NCBI RefSeq assembly: GCF_022374935.2
Contig: NZ_CP092430.2
Coordinates: 992,001-1,056,000 of the forward strand
Direction: 5' to 3'
Source of the DNA: Mycolicibacter virginiensis
GTDB lineage: Bacteria; Actinomycetota; Actinomycetes; Mycobacteriales; Mycobacteriaceae
Length of the DNA stretch: 64,000 bases
Part shown: piece by piece, positions 1-9,681 of the stretch
How the letters are laid out: each line of letters begins with the position of its first letter
Numbering within the stretch: position 1 is the stretch's first letter
The notes under the pieces: model-generated
The model's input: the letters and a program-made list of their open reading frames with translations, nothing else
Databases searched by the model: none
Told to the model about the DNA's origin: nothing
Position numbers and translations under genes: made by a program

Positions 1-787
1 CGGCGACGTCGTTGCGATCGCCCTCGTAACCGAGTTCGGAGAACTCCAGGTCGAAACCGTGGGCCCGCCATTTCTCGGTGGCGCTGCGCATCATTTCCCG
101 GGCCTGTTCATGCTGGGCGGCTGAGATGTTGGGAATGGCCTCGGTGGCCAGCCGGCTGCCCTCGGCGCTCAGTGCGGTGATGTTGTCCAGTAGCCGGTCT
201 TGTGCTTCCGGCGGGAGGTAGCCGAGCAGCCCCTCGGCGATCCAGGCGGTGGGCCGGGTGCGGTCGAAGCCTGCCTCGATCAACGCGGCCGGCCAGTCAT
301 CACGCAGATCGACTGCGACGCCACGGCGATCGGCAGTCGGCTCGGCGCCCAATTCGGCCAGCGCTGCGGTCTTGAAGGCCAGCACGGCAGGTTGGTCGAT
401 CTCGAAGACCGTCATGCCCGACGGCCAGGTCAGGCGGTAGGCCCGCGCGTCCAGACCCGATGCCAGGATCACCGCCTGGTGAATCCCGGCCTGGGTGGCA
501 TCGGCGAAGAATGCGTCGAAAAAGCGGGTGCGAGCCGCCATCGCGTCGGGCATCTGCCCGAGCTTCCAGCCGGATTCGTGGTCGTCGAGATCGGTGCCCG
601 CCAGGTCGCCGGCGGCCCATTTGGTCAGGAAATCAACGCCGACGGCCCGAACCAGCGGCTCGGCGAAGCGGTCGTCGATCAGGGGATTATCGGCCTTGGT
701 GGCGATTGCCCGGGCGGCGGCGACCATCGTCGCGGTGGCTCCCACGCTGGTGGCGAGGTCCCAGGTGTCGTTGTCGGTGCGTGCCAT
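1..787 (-). CDS. SAM-dependent methyltransferase, TIGR00027/Rv0146-like family (3' end outside window)
   Basis: Reading leftward from the ATG at 785-787 gives an open frame to the window edge that starts [16 protein letters not shown] and continues with [10 protein letters not shown], the start typical of the mycobacterial family of putative class I SAM-dependent methyltransferases (leucine carboxyl methyltransferase-like). Further conserved blocks are [14 protein letters not shown], the glycine-containing SAM loop, followed by EIDQPAVL with the acidic residue expected to bind the ribose, and [10 protein letters not shown]. About 262 codons are visible; the family is usually near 300, so only the C-terminal end is missing. 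The substrate is not known for most members, and mycobacteria carry many paralogues. A MarR-type palindrome lies just upstream of the start. Confidence 0.88.
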   Translation of the reverse strand, partial: MARTDNDTWDLATSVGATATMVAAARAIATKADNPLIDDRFAEPLVRAVGVDFLTKWAAGDLAGTDLDDHESGWKLGQMPDAMAARTRFFDAFFADATQAGIHQAVILASGLDARAYRLTWPSGMTVFEIDQPAVLAFKTAALAELGAEPTADRRGVAVDLRDDWPAALIEAGFDRTRPTAWIAEGLLGYLPPEAQDRLLDNITALSAEGSRLATEAIPNISAAQHEQAREMMRSATEKWRAHGFDLEFSELGYEGDRNDVA

Positions 788-818
788 GAGCGCTCCTTGG
801 AATGATGGGCAAGGCAAT

Positions 819-834
819 TTGCTTAGCCTAGCAA
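819..834. promoter_or_regulatory. MarR-like palindrome upstream of the methyltransferase
   Basis: The 16 bases TTGCTTAGCCTAGCAA have inverted arms TTGCT and AGCAA around a partly symmetric core, and sit in an AT-rich patch 32 bp before the methyltransferase start. The shape fits operators of MarR-family repressors. No MarR gene is in the window, so the binding protein is unknown; this is inference from symmetry and position. Confidence 0.4.
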
Positions 835-857
835 TTAATTAGGTCATATAACAAACG

Positions 858-2218
858 TTAGGAACCGGATGGTTGTTCCCGGTCCGCGGCCCAACTCGCG
901 GGCAGCATCGGAATCGTCGGGCCGCTGCCGAAGGCGTCCTCGTCCAACGTCGTCAGGCCGGTTGCGCGTTCCCCGGCGCCGTTGAAGTGGGTTCCGGCCA
1001 GGCCCAAGGCGCCCGCGTTGCGGTCGGACGCCGTCGTCGACGGTGGGGGCGGCGGCGCATCGGGTGCGACCGGGTCGGAGCCCAGGGCCATGGTGCTGCC
1101 GGGCTCCTTGGCCGCGGTGCGGCGGCGACGACGAGCCGGGCTCGATGCCGCCCGCCGGGTCCGAGCGCCCGCGGCAGGAGCCGTCTCCCGGTCATTGAGG
1201 GTGGGCCCGAATCCGTTGTCGGGACCGTTTCCCGCCCGAGTCGCCGCGCGGACCGCCGGAGCGATGGCTACGGGTGTGGGGACGAAGGCAGGAGTGGTGG
1301 GAGTCGGGGTGGTGGCAGTGACCGAGGTGGCGGGCGTCGGTGAGCCCGGGGCGAATCCTGCCGCCGGCACATCATCGGGTGGTGGCGCCACGAACATCGC
1401 CGGCACCTTCGCCGCGACCACCATGACGGGTCGTGCCACCCCCGCGACCACCGGCGCCATGGGCGAAACGCTCGCGACCTGGGGCGCCGCGACGTTGAGA
1501 GCCGCGATAATGCGGTTCACGATCTCCACGATGATCGCGATGATCGGGCCGTCCAGGATGTCGGCGATCTCGAGGAAGATCGCCAGGGTTTCGTACAGGG
1601 CCGCGACGGCATCGGCCGGGTTGCCGCCGGCGCCGCCGTCATCATCGCCCCCGCCGCCGTCCTCGAACGCCAGGATCGGCGGCGGCGACGGTGTGTGAGG
1701 CACCGATGCCAATGCCGTTCCCGAAATCGCTTGATAGGTAGCCATTGTGGGGCGGCCTGGATCCACATCCGGATGTAGTCGGCTTCGGTGAGGGCGATCG
1801 GGATGGTGTTGATGCCGAAGAAGTTCGTCGCCACCAGGATCGCGTGCCTGGTGTGATTGGCCGCCAGCTCGGCCAGGGTCGGCATGGTGGCCAATGCGCT
1901 GGCGTAGGCCGCGGCGGCAATCTCATGCTGGGTGGCGGCGCGCGCGCTGTCAGCGCTGGCCTGGGTGAGCCAGGCTGAATACGGTTGATGGGCAAGCGCA
2001 TAGCGTTCTGCGCTTGGGCCTAGCCAGATCCCGGCCGCCACGGCGCCCAACGTGGTGTTCAATTCCGCTGCTGCCGAGGCGTATTCAGAGCTCAATGCCG
2101 TCCACGCCGATGCGGCGGCCAGCAGTATCCCCGGGCCCGGTCCGCTGCTCAACAGCGCGGAATGGACCTCCGGCGGCGAGGCCAGCCATGTTGGCGCAAT
2201 CGCATGCAATTCGCCCAT
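858..2218 (-). pseudogene. PPE family protein (PPW subfamily) split by a single frameshift
   Basis: The 5' part reads [20 protein letters not shown] and continues through a full PPE domain to NEADY-like [15 protein letters not shown]. At that point the frame fails, and the expected continuation (ATMATYQ-like, here [17 protein letters not shown]) is found in another frame. Around 1746-1753 the codons are GCC GCC CC ACA ATG, so one base is missing near a run of four C on the coding strand. The 3' part is proline/alanine rich and ends with the PPW-subfamily signature PMLPASW after a GLTTL...FGSGP stretch. Both halves keep good conservation, so this is either a recent pseudogene or a sequencing error in a homopolymer. 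PPE proteins are normally secreted by ESX systems with a PE partner; no PE gene is adjacent. Confidence 0.8.
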
Positions 2219-2221
2219 CAA

Positions 2222-2253
2222 CTCCTTCGACGACGAACTCCTTCGACGACGAA
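2222..2253. repeat. Direct duplication of a 16-bp unit at the PPE start
   Basis: The 16-mer CTCCTTCGACGACGAA occurs twice without gap. On the PPE strand each copy carries AAGGAG, so the duplication doubles a Shine-Dalgarno-like sequence immediately before the PPE ATG at 2218. The copy nearest the gene is only 3 nt from the ATG, unusually close, while the second is 19 nt away. Confidence 0.6.
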
Positions 2254-2358
2254 CGCGCAATCGCCACGCTAAGGGCGGCTGTCGACGAGGGCGGGAAGTG
2301 CGGGCGGCGTAGGAGTTAACGTCGCAAGAACGCTCGGCAGGACGGGTGGGCCTGTCGC

Positions 2359-3597
2359 CTAGCGGAGGGTCAGATAGATCAGCGCCACATTGAGCGACCC
2401 GATCACCAGGGTGACGGCCCAGCCGAGTGCCGAGGTCAGTGGCCGGTTGGCGTCGGCACCCATCAGCGCCCGGTCGCCGGTCACCCGGATCAGCGGTACC
2501 AGCGCGAACGGGATGCCGAAAGACAACACCACCTGCGAGATCACCAGCGCCCGAGTGGGCTCGATTCCGAGAGCCAGGATCGCCAGTGCCGGGCCCAGCG
2601 TGATCAGCCGGCGCCAGAGCAGCGGAACCGACACTCGCAACAGGCCCTGCATGATCATCGCGCCGGCGTAGGCGCCCACCGAGGTCGATGCCAATCCCGA
2701 GGCCAGCAGTCCGATCGCGAAGAACAGGGCGACGGTCGGGCCCAGGGTGTTGCCGACCGCGGCGTGCGCGCCCTCGATGGACCCGGCGTCGTCCAGGCCG
2801 CGCAGATTGGTGGCGGCCACCACCAGCATGGCTAGGTTCAGCGTCCCGGCCGCCAGCATCGCCAGGCCGACGTCCCAGCGGGTCACCCGCAGCAGTCGCC
2901 GTCGCGCCGGTCCGGGTTCGGGCTGGCCGTGCCGGTCGCGCGCCAGGCCCGAGTGCAGGTACACCGCGTGGGGCATCACCGTCGCGCCGAGGATCGCGGT
3001 GGCCAGCAGCACGCTCTCCGTGCCGTCGAAACGCGGCATCAGGCCCGCTGCGACATCCGCGGGAGCCGGTGGCGAGACCGCCAGGCTGGTCAGGAACCCG
3101 ATGGCGATGATGATCAGCAGCCCGCTGGTCACCTGCTCGAAAACCCGCGGCCCGCGCCGGTCACCGACCGCCAGCAGCGCCATCGACACCACGCCGGTGA
3201 TGAGGCCGCCAAGCATCAGAGGTAATTCGAAGATCAGGTTCAACGCGATCGCACCGCCCACCACTTCGGCGAGATCTGTTGCCATGGCCACCAATTCGGC
3301 TTGCAGCCAATAGGCGATCCGGGCCGGTTTACGGCTATGGGCGCCGATCACCTCCGGCAACGAGCGTCCGGTCACCAATCCGAGCTTGGCGGACAGGTAC
3401 TGCACCAGTGCGGCCATGATGTTGGCCGCGACGATGACCCAGACCAGCAGGAAGCCGAATTTCGCTCCCGCGCTGACGTTGGCGGCCACGTTGCCCGGGT
3501 CGACGTAGGCGATGGCAGCGACGAAAGCCGGGCCGAGCAATGCCCAGCCCGGCTTCAGTCGAACCGCGGTGTCTGCGGCCACCGCCACCCTTTCCAT
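2359..3597 (-). CDS. mntH: Nramp-family divalent metal transporter MntH
   Basis: The product is a 412-residue polytopic membrane protein. It has the Nramp signature DPGN in the first helix ([11 protein letters not shown], about residues 31-41) and the second metal-site motif [10 protein letters not shown] in the sixth helix. These residues coordinate Mn2+/Fe2+ during proton-coupled import. The length and about 11 hydrophobic segments match the family. It is the counterpart of M. tuberculosis Rv0924c and sits 72 bp downstream of the next gene, in the same order as in that genome. No clear IdeR or MntR box was recognised upstream. Confidence 0.95.
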   Translation of the reverse strand: MERVAVAADTAVRLKPGWALLGPAFVAAIAYVDPGNVAANVSAGAKFGFLLVWVIVAANIMAALVQYLSAKLGLVTGRSLPEVIGAHSRKPARIAYWLQAELVAMATDLAEVVGGAIALNLIFELPLMLGGLITGVVSMALLAVGDRRGPRVFEQVTSGLLIIIAIGFLTSLAVSPPAPADVAAGLMPRFDGTESVLLATAILGATVMPHAVYLHSGLARDRHGQPEPGPARRRLLRVTRWDVGLAMLAAGTLNLAMLVVAATNLRGLDDAGSIEGAHAAVGNTLGPTVALFFAIGLLASGLASTSVGAYAGAMIMQGLLRVSVPLLWRRLITLGPALAILALGIEPTRALVISQVVLSFGIPFALVPLIRVTGDRALMGADANRPLTSALGWAVTLVIGSLNVALIYLTLR

Positions 3598-3669
3598 CCG
3601 GATCAGCGAACAGAAAAATCAGGGTAGCCGCAAAATCGCCGCCGGTCCGCGGTCCCGGCGGCGCTGGGG

Positions 3670-4746
3670 TCAGCCGGCGCTGTAGAGGCCGCGGCCGGTG
3701 ACCAGCGGCAGGTCCAGCGTGGTCCGGATACCCGGCTCGGCCGCAACCACGGCGGGAATAGCGTTGACCACCCGCATCGCGGTCGCCACCAGGCCGGCGT
3801 GATTGTGGTCGCCGTTGGGGCTGGACAGGCACAGGTCCAGTGCATACGACGGCTCCCCGGTCACTTCGACGCGGTAAGACCCGCCGGGCTGGGCCGGCTG
3901 CGGCCAGTCTGGGCACAGATCCTCGCGCAGCCGGGTGACGTGCTCGAGGACCACGGCTGCCTTGCCGTCCACCATCCCGCGCACCTCGAACCGCAACGCC
4001 GCGGCAGTGCCTTTCGCGATGTCACCCGAAGAGATGGAGAAATCCTCCGGTGCGGGCACCCGAATGTGGGACTGTTCGACCGAGTCGAGTTCCAGGCCCA
4101 GGCCGGCGGCGAGCTGGCGCACCACCGAACCCCACGCCAGGCTGAGCACACCCGGCTGCAACAGCATCGGGGTTTCGTCCATCGGCTTGCCAAAGCCCAT
4201 CACGTCGAACATGACGGCGGCGCTGTCGTAGGTGGCGTAGTCGACGATCTCCATGCAGCGGATCTGCTGGACGCTCTGGCAGGTGCCGGCCAACGCCAGT
4301 GGCAGCAGATCGTTGGCGAAGCCCGGGTCGATGCCGTTGACGAACAAGCTCGAACCGCCTTGCCGCGCAGCCTCTTCGATCGGGGTCAGCATCTCCGCCG
4401 GAATCACCAGCCACGGGTATTGCAGGAACACCGCGCTACTGCCGACCACGTTGATACCTGCGGCCAGGATGCGCTTGAAGTCCTCCAGTGCCTCGACGAG
4501 CCGATTGTCGGCCAGCGCGGTGTAGACCACGCAGTCGGGCTTAGCGTCGAGCACCTGCTGCAGATCGGTGGTCGCGAACACCCCGGTCGGCGTGTTCACC
4601 CCGGCCAGTTCCGCAGCGTCTTTGCCGGCCTTGGCGTCCGAGGACACCCACACCCCGGTCAGTTCGTAGTCAGGGTTGGTGATCAGCGCTTTGAGCGCGT
4701 GGACACCGACGTTGCCGGTGCCGATCTGAGCAACACGCAGTGTCAT
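3670..4746 (-). CDS. NAD(P)-binding DapB/diaminopentanoate dehydrogenase-like protein (Rv0926c-like)
   Basis: This 358-residue protein begins MTLRVAQIGTGNVG, an N-terminal Rossmann fold with a GTGNVG dinucleotide loop. It resembles dihydrodipicolinate reductase-type and 2,4-diaminopentanoate dehydrogenase-type enzymes, including the VNGIDPGFANDLLPLALAG stretch common in this mycobacterial group. The true substrate is unknown. It lies between mntH and an SDR, all on the same strand, matching Rv0924c-Rv0926c-Rv0927c gene order. The start is the only ATG that precedes the nucleotide-binding loop closely. Confidence 0.82.
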   Translation of the reverse strand: MTLRVAQIGTGNVGVHALKALITNPDYELTGVWVSSDAKAGKDAAELAGVNTPTGVFATTDLQQVLDAKPDCVVYTALADNRLVEALEDFKRILAAGINVVGSSAVFLQYPWLVIPAEMLTPIEEAARQGGSSLFVNGIDPGFANDLLPLALAGTCQSVQQIRCMEIVDYATYDSAAVMFDVMGFGKPMDETPMLLQPGVLSLAWGSVVRQLAAGLGLELDSVEQSHIRVPAPEDFSISSGDIAKGTAAALRFEVRGMVDGKAAVVLEHVTRLREDLCPDWPQPAQPGGSYRVEVTGEPSYALDLCLSSPNGDHNHAGLVATAMRVVNAIPAVVAAEPGIRTTLDLPLVTGRGLYSAG

Positions 4747-4813
4747 CGTTCGCCACTCCTCCTCATCGCTTCGCTCTGCATCGTCGTCGCGTTAGTCATA
4801 GGTCAGCAGTTCC
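4747..4813. repeat. Spacer resembling a dispersed mycobacterial intergenic element
   Basis: Between the SDR stop and the next start, the coding strand reads GATGCAGAGCGAAGCGATG followed by AGGAGGAG and the ATG. I recall near-identical spacers ahead of many mycobacterial genes, supplying the ribosome binding site (AGGAGGAG). The identification as a repeat rests on memory of other genomes, as there is one copy in this window. Confidence 0.4.
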
Positions 4814-5605
4814 TCACAGGTCCGGGACGGGCAGGTCAAGGTTCGGGAAGGTGATGCCGCCGTCGACTTCGAGCACCTTGCCGGTCAGGTAGGCCCCCGC
4901 CGGTGACGCCAGATACAGGGCGGCGGCCGCGATCTCCTCGGGGTCACCGAGGCGACGCAGCGGCGTGGCCTTCTCCATCGGAGTGCGCAGCTCCTCGTTG
5001 GAAGCCACGACGTTCAGCGCCGAGGTCATGATCGATCCCGGGGCGATGCCGTTGACGCGGATCTTCGGGCACAGGTCCAGCGCGGCCAGCCGGGTGTAAT
5101 GGGCCAGCGCGGCCTTGGCCGTGCCGTAGGCGGCGAACCCGCGTCCGGGCACCCGCCCCATGGTGGAGGTGATGTTGATGAACGAGCCGCCGCCGGAGTG
5201 CTCCAGCATCAGCGGCACCGCTGCGATGGTCAAGGCGTGCGCCGTGGCGACGTTGAACGTGAACGCGTCCTTGAGATCTTTGGTCGACGTGGTGAGCAGC
5301 GTGTTGGGCATCGTTCCGCCGACGTTGTTGACGACGATGTCGAGCCTGCCGAACGCCTCGACCGCTTCGGTGGCCAGCTTTGCCGTCTCCTCGGGATGAG
5401 CGAGATCGGCGACGACGATGTGGGCACGACGACCCGCCGCGCGGACCTGTTCAGCGACGGCCTCTAGTTCAGATTGGGTACGAGACGCGATCACCACGTC
5501 GGCGCCCGCCTCGGCGAACGCGACGGCGATGGCGGCGCCCAGGCCCCGGCCAGCGCCGGTAACAACAGCTGTTTGATTATCGATTCGGAATTTGTCGAGT
5601 ATCAC
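4814..5605 (-). CDS. Short-chain dehydrogenase/reductase (Rv0927c-like)
   Basis: This is a 263-residue classical SDR. The cofactor loop is TGAGRGLG (residues 16-23), the NNVGG motif is near 93-97, and the catalytic serine lies in NITSTMG (about 147). The YGTAK active site has Tyr160 and Lys164. The C-terminus ends with the usual LEVDGG-type stretch. It uses NAD(P)H on an unidentified alcohol or ketone; mycobacterial relatives are often linked to lipid metabolism. It is the first gene of a leftward run with the DapB-like gene and mntH. A KstR-type motif lies 45 bp upstream. Confidence 0.9.
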   Translation of the reverse strand: MILDKFRIDNQTAVVTGAGRGLGAAIAVAFAEAGADVVIASRTQSELEAVAEQVRAAGRRAHIVVADLAHPEETAKLATEAVEAFGRLDIVVNNVGGTMPNTLLTTSTKDLKDAFTFNVATAHALTIAAVPLMLEHSGGGSFINITSTMGRVPGRGFAAYGTAKAALAHYTRLAALDLCPKIRVNGIAPGSIMTSALNVVASNEELRTPMEKATPLRRLGDPEEIAAAALYLASPAGAYLTGKVLEVDGGITFPNLDLPVPDL

Positions 5606-5649
5606 GGCGTCACGCTAACAAGGAATCGGCGTGAGCTGAACCCCTTTAT

Positions 5650-5663
5650 TGAAACACGTTCTA
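5650..5663. promoter_or_regulatory. KstR-type operator candidate (TnnAACnnGTTnnA)
   Basis: The 14 bases TGAAACACGTTCTA match every fixed position of the KstR consensus TnnAACnnGTTnnA. The site lies between the divergent SDR and TetR genes. KstR represses cholesterol and lipid catabolism genes in mycobacteria. Other TetR-family repressors recognise similar sequences, so the protein that binds here, possibly the adjacent TetR, is uncertain. Confidence 0.45.
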
Positions 5664-5708
5664 ATTCGATGTTTGATGACTGTCCGCGGGTTTTGACGGC
5701 GGCATTCT

Positions 5709-6314
5709 ATGGTTGATGCCGTGACTTCGAACCTCGACCTTCCCGGCGCCTCGACGTGGTCGCCGCGCGAGGTCGAGCTGTTGGAAATCACCTTGGCGCT
5801 GCTGCAGGAGAACGGCTACGACCGGCTGACGGTCGACGCGGTCGCGGCCACCGCGCGTGCGAGCAAGGCCACGGTCTACCGGCGTTGGCCGTCGAAGGCG
5901 GAATTGGTGTTGGCCGCGTTCACCGAGGGCATCCGCCAGGTCGCGGTCCCGCCCGAGACCGGCACGCTGCGCGGTGATCTGTTGCGGCTGGGGGAGCTGG
6001 TCTGCCAACAAGTCGCGCAGCACGCCGGCACACTGCGTGCGGTGCTGGTGGAAGTGTCGCGAAACCCAGCGCTGAACGAGGTGATGCAGAGTCATTTCGT
6101 CGATCAGCGCAAGGCGTTGGTCCTGTACATCCTGGGGCAGGCCGTCGACCGCGGAGAGATCGAAGCCGACGCCATCGACGACGACCTGTGGGACGTGTTG
6201 CCCGGATATCTGATTTTCCGGTCCCTGGTCTCGGGTCGGATGCCCACGGCGCAGACTGTGGCGAACCTTGTCGATCAGGTGGTCTTGCCGGGGCTTACGC
6301 GCCCCGCCCACTGA
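5709..6314 (+). CDS. TetR-family repressor of the first mmpS-mmpL module
   Basis: This 201-residue regulator has an N-terminal helix-turn-helix (LTVDAVAATARASKATVYRRW, about residues 40-60) and a TetR_C-type ligand domain. It closely resembles the regulator at 29753, sharing ASKAT, YRRWP and the LPGYL.FR.LVS block. It ends about 105 bp before an mmpS gene on the same strand, and a double palindrome lies between them, so it probably represses the exporter pair. The effector is unknown. The start chosen is the ATG that leaves a short unconserved leader before STWSPREVELLE. Confidence 0.88.
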   Translation: MVDAVTSNLDLPGASTWSPREVELLEITLALLQENGYDRLTVDAVAATARASKATVYRRWPSKAELVLAAFTEGIRQVAVPPETGTLRGDLLRLGELVCQQVAQHAGTLRAVLVEVSRNPALNEVMQSHFVDQRKALVLYILGQAVDRGEIEADAIDDDLWDVLPGYLIFRSLVSGRMPTAQTVANLVDQVVLPGLTRPAH

Positions 6315-6352
6315 CTTCGCCTTTCACGAAATCGCGCCGCCGCGCACTATTG

Positions 6353-6378
6353 AACCGTACGGTTCCGTACCGTACGGT
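6353..6378. promoter_or_regulatory. Tandem palindromes ahead of mmpS (probable TetR operator)
   Basis: Two palindromes lie 15 bp apart, centre to centre: AACCGTACGGTT (perfect, 12 bp, 6353-6364) and ACCGTACGGT (perfect, 10 bp, 6369-6378). They sit 42 bp before the mmpS start and just after the TetR gene. The nine bases CCGTACCGT within this region recur beside the second TetR-mmpS pair, which supports a shared operator. Confidence 0.6.
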
Positions 6379-6419
6379 TTATTTCATTCGAGCAGCCCAC
6401 CGATACCGGGAGGCTTCCG

Positions 6420-6866
6420 GTGAAGAGACCGTCGCTTTTCCCACTGGTCCGGCGCGGGTGGATGGTTCTGGTGGCGGTCGCGGTAGTCGCCGTCGCGGCG
6501 TTCTGCGTGTATCGACTACACGGCATCTTCGGCTCGGGTGACACCACATCGACCAGCAGTGACGCTGCCGAGGACATCGTCCCGTTCAACCCCAAGGACG
6601 TCGTCTACGAGGTCTTTGGCGCCCCGGGGGCTACAGCCACCATCAACTATCTCGATGTCAACGCCGCTCCGCAGCAGGTCGTCGACGCCCCGCTGCCCTG
6701 GAGATATCAGGCGACGACGACCGAACCGGCCGTCATCGCCGATCTGCGGGCCCAGGGCGACGGCGACACGCTGGGCTGCCGCATCGTGATCGACGGCGAG
6801 CTCAAGGACGAAAGGACCTCCGACGCCGTGAGCGCCTACATCTTCTGCTTGGACAAGTCCGGATGA
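6420..6866 (+). CDS. MmpS-family accessory membrane protein
   Basis: This 148-residue MmpS protein has one N-terminal transmembrane helix (about residues 14-34) and a periplasmic beta-rich domain with [11 protein letters not shown] and the C-terminal pair of cysteines in LGCRI and FCLDK. Those features define the MmpS fold. It starts at a GTG preceded by GGGAGG. It overlaps the following mmpL by 4 bp (ATGA). MmpS proteins work with MmpL transporters in export of lipids or siderophores; the cargo here is unknown. Confidence 0.92.
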   Translation: MKRPSLFPLVRRGWMVLVAVAVVAVAAFCVYRLHGIFGSGDTTSTSSDAAEDIVPFNPKDVVYEVFGAPGATATINYLDVNAAPQQVVDAPLPWRYQATTTEPAVIADLRAQGDGDTLGCRIVIDGELKDERTSDAVSAYIFCLDKSG

Positions 6867-9679
6867 GCGAGCCGGGCCGGCGGCCCTTCTGGCCACGCAC
6901 CATCCGCGGCCTGGCGCTGCCCATCGTGCTGTTCTGGGTGGCCCTGGCCGCCGTGACGAACAGTCTCGTGCCCCAACTGGAGGTGGTGGCCGAAGCCCAC
7001 AACGTGGGGATGAGCTCGCACGACGCGCCGTCGTACCAGGCGGCGAAGCGCATCGGAAAAGTGTTCCAGCAGTACGACACCGACAGCGCGGCGATGATCG
7101 TCATCGAAGGCGATCAGCCGCTGGGTGCCGAAGCGCACCGGTTCTACGACACCCTGGTCGCCAAGCTGCAGGACGACACTCACCACGTCCAACACATTCA
7201 GGACTTCTGGGGGGATCCGCTGACCGCCGCCGGCTCGCAGAGCAACGACGGCAAAGCCGCACTGGCGCAAGTGTTTTTGGCCGGAAGTCAGGGCGAGACG
7301 TTGGCCAACGAGTCGGTGGCCGCCGTCCGCGACATCGTCGAGCGCACACCGGCGCCGCCCGGCGTCCACGCGTACGTGACGGGCGCGGCCCCGCTGGTCG
7401 CCGACCAGTTCTCGGTCGGCAGCGAAGGCACCAACAAGGTCACCGCGATCACCTTCCTGGTGATCGCGCTCATGCTGTTCGCGGTCTACCGCTCGATCGG
7501 CACCACTGTGCTCGCACTGCTCACCGTCGCCATCGAAATGGCCGCCGCGCGTGGCTTCGTCGCGTTTCTCGGCTACCACGAGATCATCGGACTATCAACG
7601 TACTCAACGAATCTGCTGACCCTACTCGCGATCGCCGCGGGTACCGACTACGCGATCTTCATCATCAGCCGCTACCAGGAGGCGCGCGCGGCCGGTGAGG
7701 ACCCGGAGACGGCGTTCTACACGATGTACCGCGGCACCGCCCACGTCGTGATCGGCTCGGGCCTGACCATTTCCGGCGCCGTGTACTGCCTGACCTTCAC
7801 CCGGCTGCCCTACTTCCACACCCTGGGGCTGCCCGCCGCCATCGGCATATTCGTCGCGCTGATCGCCGCGTTGACCCTGACGTCGGCGGTGCTGACGCTG
7901 GGCAGCCGGTTCGGATTCTTCGAGCCCACCCGTGCGATGCGGACCCGCGGCTGGCGCCGGATCGGCGCCGCGATCGTCCGGTGGCCCGGACCGATCCTGG
8001 TGGTGGCCTGCGGCGTGGCCCTGATCGGTCTGCTTGCCCTGCCGGGCTACAAGACCAGCTACGACGCCCGGATCTACATGCCGGATCGTGCCCCGGCCAA
8101 CATCGGCTATGCGGCAGCAGAACGCCATTTCTCGCAAGCCCGGCTGAACCCCGAACTGCTGATGATCGAAGCCGACCACGACCTGCGCAACCCGGCATCC
8201 TTCCTGGTTTTGGAACGCGTCGCCAAAGCGGTGTTCCACACGCCGGGTATCGCCAAAGTGCAGTCGATGACCCGCCCGTTGGGCACCCCGCTCAAGCACA
8301 CGTCGATACCGTTCTCGGTCGGACAGGGAAATGTCGCCCAGACCCAGAATCTGAAGTACCAGATGGACCGGGCGGCCGATCTGCTCAAACAGGCGGCCGA
8401 AGCCGAGAAGTCGATCCACACGCTGGAACAGCAATATGCGCTCCAGCAGCAGCTCGCCGACGCCACCCATTCGGAAACCCAGAGCTTTCACGACACCGTC
8501 GACCTCACCAACGAACTGCGTGACCAGATCGCGAACTTCGATGACTTCTTCCGGCCCATCCGCAGCTACTTCTACTGGGAACCGCACTGTTTCGACATCC
8601 CGGCATGCGCGGCGCTGCGCAACGTGTTCGACCTGCAGGACGGCATCGACAAGCTCAGCGAGAAGCTCGGACAGCTCACTACCACCTTGGACAAACTGGA
8701 CGCCCTGCAACCGCAGCTGGTGGAGCTGATTCCGTCCCAGATCGAAAGCCAGCGAGTCAACCGCGACCTGGCGCTGAACAATTACGCCACCAACTCCGGG
8801 ATCAGCGACCAGTCCGCCGCCGCCAACGACAACCCGGCCGCCATGGGTCAGGCCTTCGACGAAGCCAAGAACGACGACTCCTTCTACCTGCCACCGGAAG
8901 CGTTCGACAACGCCGAATTCAAACGCGGGATGAAACTGTTCATGTCGCCGGACGGCAAAGCGGCGCAGATGATCATCACCCACGAGGGTGACCCGGCGAC
9001 CCCGGAGGGCATCGCGCACATCGACTCGATTCGCGACGCCGCCAAGGAAGCGGTCAAAGGGACCCCGCTGCAGGGTTCGCACATCTATCTCGCCGGCACT
9101 GCCTCGACCTACAAGGACATCGCCGACGCTGCCAAATACGACCTGCTGATCGCCGGGATCGCTGCGCTGAGCCTGATTCTGCTGATCATGATGATCATCA
9201 CCCGCAGCCTGGTCGCCGCGATCATCATCGTGGGCACCGTTGCGCTTTCGCTGGGCGCCTCGTTCGGACTGTCGGTGTTGGTGTGGCAGTACCTGTTCGG
9301 CATCCATCTGTACTGGATCGTGTTGGCCCTGGCCGTCATTCTGTTGCTGGCGGTGGGCTCGGACTACAACCTGCTGTTGATCTCGCGGTTCTCCGAGGAG
9401 ATCGGCGCGGGCATCAATACCGGGATCATCCGGGCAATGGGTGGAACCGGTTCGGTGGTGACCGCTGCCGGGCTGGTGTTTTCCGCGACCATGGCGTCGT
9501 TCATCTTCAGTGACCTGCGGATCCTCGGCCAGATCGGCACCACCATCGCGCTCGGCCTGCTGTTCGACACGCTGATCGTCCGGTCGTTCATGACGCCGTC
9601 CATCGCGGCGCTGCTCGGGCGCTGGTTCTGGTGGCCGCAACGGGTGCGTCAACGGCCCGCGGTGACCGCGAGCTCCTAA
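6863..9679 (+). CDS. MmpL-family RND transporter
   Basis: This 938-residue RND transporter has the MmpL layout: a transmembrane helix, a first periplasmic domain, a 5-helix bundle, a long second periplasmic domain with coiled-coil-like Q/L-rich stretches, and a second bundle. The proton-relay Asp-Tyr pairs are present in both halves: GTDYAIF (Asp262) and GSDYNLL (Asp834). The conserved [12 protein letters not shown] block in the second loop fits the MmpL1/2/4/5-like group rather than MmpL3. It probably moves a lipid or siderophore across the inner membrane, together with the overlapping mmpS. The cargo cannot be told. Confidence 0.94.
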   Translation: MSEPGRRPFWPRTIRGLALPIVLFWVALAAVTNSLVPQLEVVAEAHNVGMSSHDAPSYQAAKRIGKVFQQYDTDSAAMIVIEGDQPLGAEAHRFYDTLVAKLQDDTHHVQHIQDFWGDPLTAAGSQSNDGKAALAQVFLAGSQGETLANESVAAVRDIVERTPAPPGVHAYVTGAAPLVADQFSVGSEGTNKVTAITFLVIALMLFAVYRSIGTTVLALLTVAIEMAAARGFVAFLGYHEIIGLSTYSTNLLTLLAIAAGTDYAIFIISRYQEARAAGEDPETAFYTMYRGTAHVVIGSGLTISGAVYCLTFTRLPYFHTLGLPAAIGIFVALIAALTLTSAVLTLGSRFGFFEPTRAMRTRGWRRIGAAIVRWPGPILVVACGVALIGLLALPGYKTSYDARIYMPDRAPANIGYAAAERHFSQARLNPELLMIEADHDLRNPASFLVLERVAKAVFHTPGIAKVQSMTRPLGTPLKHTSIPFSVGQGNVAQTQNLKYQMDRAADLLKQAAEAEKSIHTLEQQYALQQQLADATHSETQSFHDTVDLTNELRDQIANFDDFFRPIRSYFYWEPHCFDIPACAALRNVFDLQDGIDKLSEKLGQLTTTLDKLDALQPQLVELIPSQIESQRVNRDLALNNYATNSGISDQSAAANDNPAAMGQAFDEAKNDDSFYLPPEAFDNAEFKRGMKLFMSPDGKAAQMIITHEGDPATPEGIAHIDSIRDAAKEAVKGTPLQGSHIYLAGTASTYKDIADAAKYDLLIAGIAALSLILLIMMIITRSLVAAIIIVGTVALSLGASFGLSVLVWQYLFGIHLYWIVLALAVILLLAVGSDYNLLLISRFSEEIGAGINTGIIRAMGGTGSVVTAAGLVFSATMASFIFSDLRILGQIGTTIALGLLFDTLIVRSFMTPSIAALLGRWFWWPQRVRQRPAVTASS

Positions 9680-9681
9680 GC

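Noticed and set aside
1517..2260. The 5' half of the PPE gene as a complete short protein
   Set aside because: After WIQAAPQW the frame becomes arginine-rich nonsense, while the true continuation lies in another frame.
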